The notes under the pieces were generated by a model. It was not told the origin of the DNA. It saw only the letters and a program-made list of their open reading frames with translations, and made no database searches. The position numbers and the translations under genes were made by a program. Below are positions 62,815 to 64,000 of a stretch of DNA of 64,000 bases, piece by piece. The DNA is from Diplonema japonicum. Lineage: Eukaryota > Euglenozoa > Diplonemea > Diplonemida > Diplonemidae. Each line of letters opens with the position of its first letter. Position 1 is the stretch's first letter. Location of the stretch: positions 682,001-746,000 of the forward strand of contig OZ025660.1 in assembly GCA_964019335.1 (NCBI GenBank), in the 5' to 3' direction.

Positions 62815-64000
62815 ATACTTTGTAAATAAAAGAGTCTCTGGAAGCAGAGCAGATAAATAAATATGTGGAAGGAAATGTAAAATCGCATCAAGCACATCAA
62901 CAGGCTGCAACGAAAGGGCGCAGAAAACGATGTGCAGACATGGCATGGCATGGCATGGAGTTGCTAATTGTAACGCTTACATCGCGTTCACAGGGCGAAG
63001 AAGCCAAGACAGAATTGAAAATGGCAAGCCCGCTTTGATGATATGGCCCTGTCCCTCTTGGTTCATTTGGTTCATTTGATTTCCAGCCTACAGCAGGGGG
63101 TTGGATGCTGCCGAGTTGGACGAGGAACGAAACCCGAAGAACTGGTTTTGACTAAGACGCTTCAAAAAGCTGTTGGAAGAGAGCGACGTAGGCATTTTCT
63201 TTTTCAAATTCATTCACACGGAGGGATGCTAATCAAAAAAGAAGGGGGGGATGAAAAATATGTGTATTGCCCGGTTTCAAATTCTGCGCTGCTGTAGCAG
63301 CTTACAAAAATATATATAAAAAGAAAATGCTCGGTTTTGGGAGTTTGAGGTTAGGTTTATGGAATGAAATTGATCTCAGCTCTCGGTGTGGAACATGAAG
63401 GGGGTGCTTTGAGATGAATTTGAGAACAAAAAAAAAATCACAAAGAAAAAGACAGAGAAAGGAAGAAAAAAGAAGGGGGGGGGGAAGCGAGGGTGAGATT
63501 TTTTATTGTTTTCTTAGAAAGAAAATGGATGAAAGAAAAAAAAAGAGGGGGGGGGAAAAAACCATAAACAGAATAACAAAACAAAAAATAAGCAAGGAAA
63601 AAGAAAAAAATAGGTCCGTTTTCTTCAGTTTTCAACCCGTGGGGTGTACAGGTGGTCCAAAGGCTGCTGTTTCATATATTTAAGAGAAATGGGTGGTGTT
63701 ACTTATACTTAGCTGTTCGAGAAACGGTCAATTATTCAGTATGCTATTGGCAAAGCTACCCGTAGCATAGAAAGGGACGAACTACCGGGGAAAACAAACC
63801 AAATTTAACAAAAAAAAAAAAAAAGAAACGGTAAGCAAAAAATTTTACCCTATAAACGGTTCCGCCAGAATATCAACTATGCACCCGGGGAATATGCCAA
63901 AAGATGCCCTCAAGCCAATAGAGGAGGCTGACAACAAAGGGAATAGAGGATGGGGCAATGCAGCTAGCACAGGAACCCCATCACCCTTCGGTCTGTTTAC
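62815..64000. other. Intergenic to window end
   Basis: No gene seen. The last 300 bases have a balanced composition resembling the interior of the 50.8-kb element, and 63727-63750 (GGTCAATTATTCAGTATGC) recalls the start of the 52847 element, so another mobile element may begin here. Direction of transcription suggests the promoter side of the EF-hand gene. Confidence 0.45.

Noticed and set aside
1-64000. CRISPR arrays, bacterial operons or ribosome-binding sites
   Set aside because: Introns, signal peptides and mitochondrial proteins show a eukaryotic genome; the repeats seen are tandem or inverted without regular unique spacers.

Overview
This is nuclear DNA from a protist, most likely a euglenozoan and probably a diplonemid. 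Three things point there. The two cytochrome c genes carry a one-cysteine haem site (Ala-Gly-Gln-Cys-His instead of Cys-x-x-Cys-His), a recognised mark of Euglenozoa. Every protein gene I can support, from end to end of the 64 kb, lies on the minus strand, as expected for one-way polycistronic transcription with trans-splicing. Most genes are short, with a few very small spliceosomal introns (mostly 33-54 nt, GTATG donors). The gene bodies are GC-rich and sit in a sea of A, T, G and C homopolymers, some more than 50 nt long. The species call is inference; no rRNA or spliced-leader gene was found.

Layout, left to right: a secreted right-handed beta-helix protein cut by the window edge (1-1750); a secreted AA10-type lytic polysaccharide monooxygenase (LPMO) with two CBM1-like modules (3186-4247), flanked by a dispersed repeat; a WD40 protein ending in a CaaX box (5486-6504 or further); two cytochrome c genes with identical coding sequence (7059-7433, 8174-8551); about 8.6 kb of low-complexity DNA with small inverted-repeat elements and a tRNA-like remnant; a Gln/Pro/Ser-rich protein (17178-17931); an acyl-CoA oxidase-like enzyme (18558-19994); a discoidin-like cytoskeletal candidate (20094-21886); three copies of a secreted C-type lectin in a 3.76-kb tandem array (23517-32715); a FYVE-like protein, an ML/NPC2-like lipid-binding protein and an RBBP4-like WD40 protein (33669-36967); the second LPMO (37281-38336); a coiled-coil protein (38545-40369).

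From 40.4 to 44.5 kb come two huge pentanucleotide arrays and decayed non-LTR retrotransposon pieces. Then follow a hypothetical protein, a Gly-rich peptide, a membrane-anchored TBC Rab-GAP, a second galactose-binding-like coiled-coil protein and a small twin-CX3C protein (44557-50172). The 50.7-54 kb region holds nested terminal-inverted-repeat elements with TA target sites. The right part has a small three-exon candidate gene, a frameshifted pseudogene, a SAM plus CCCH zinc-finger protein, a putative mitochondrial protein, and an EF-hand, Ser/Arg-rich protein (54.7-62.8 kb).

The window looks like ordinary euglenozoan housekeeping genes mixed with recently amplified secreted carbohydrate-active or carbohydrate-binding genes (beta-helix, LPMO twice, lectin three times), fitting an osmotrophic or scavenging marine life style. 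The most interesting signals are the duplications: the LPMO block carries a scrap of its neighbour's 5' end, and the lectin and cytochrome c repeats begin or end exactly at start and stop codons.
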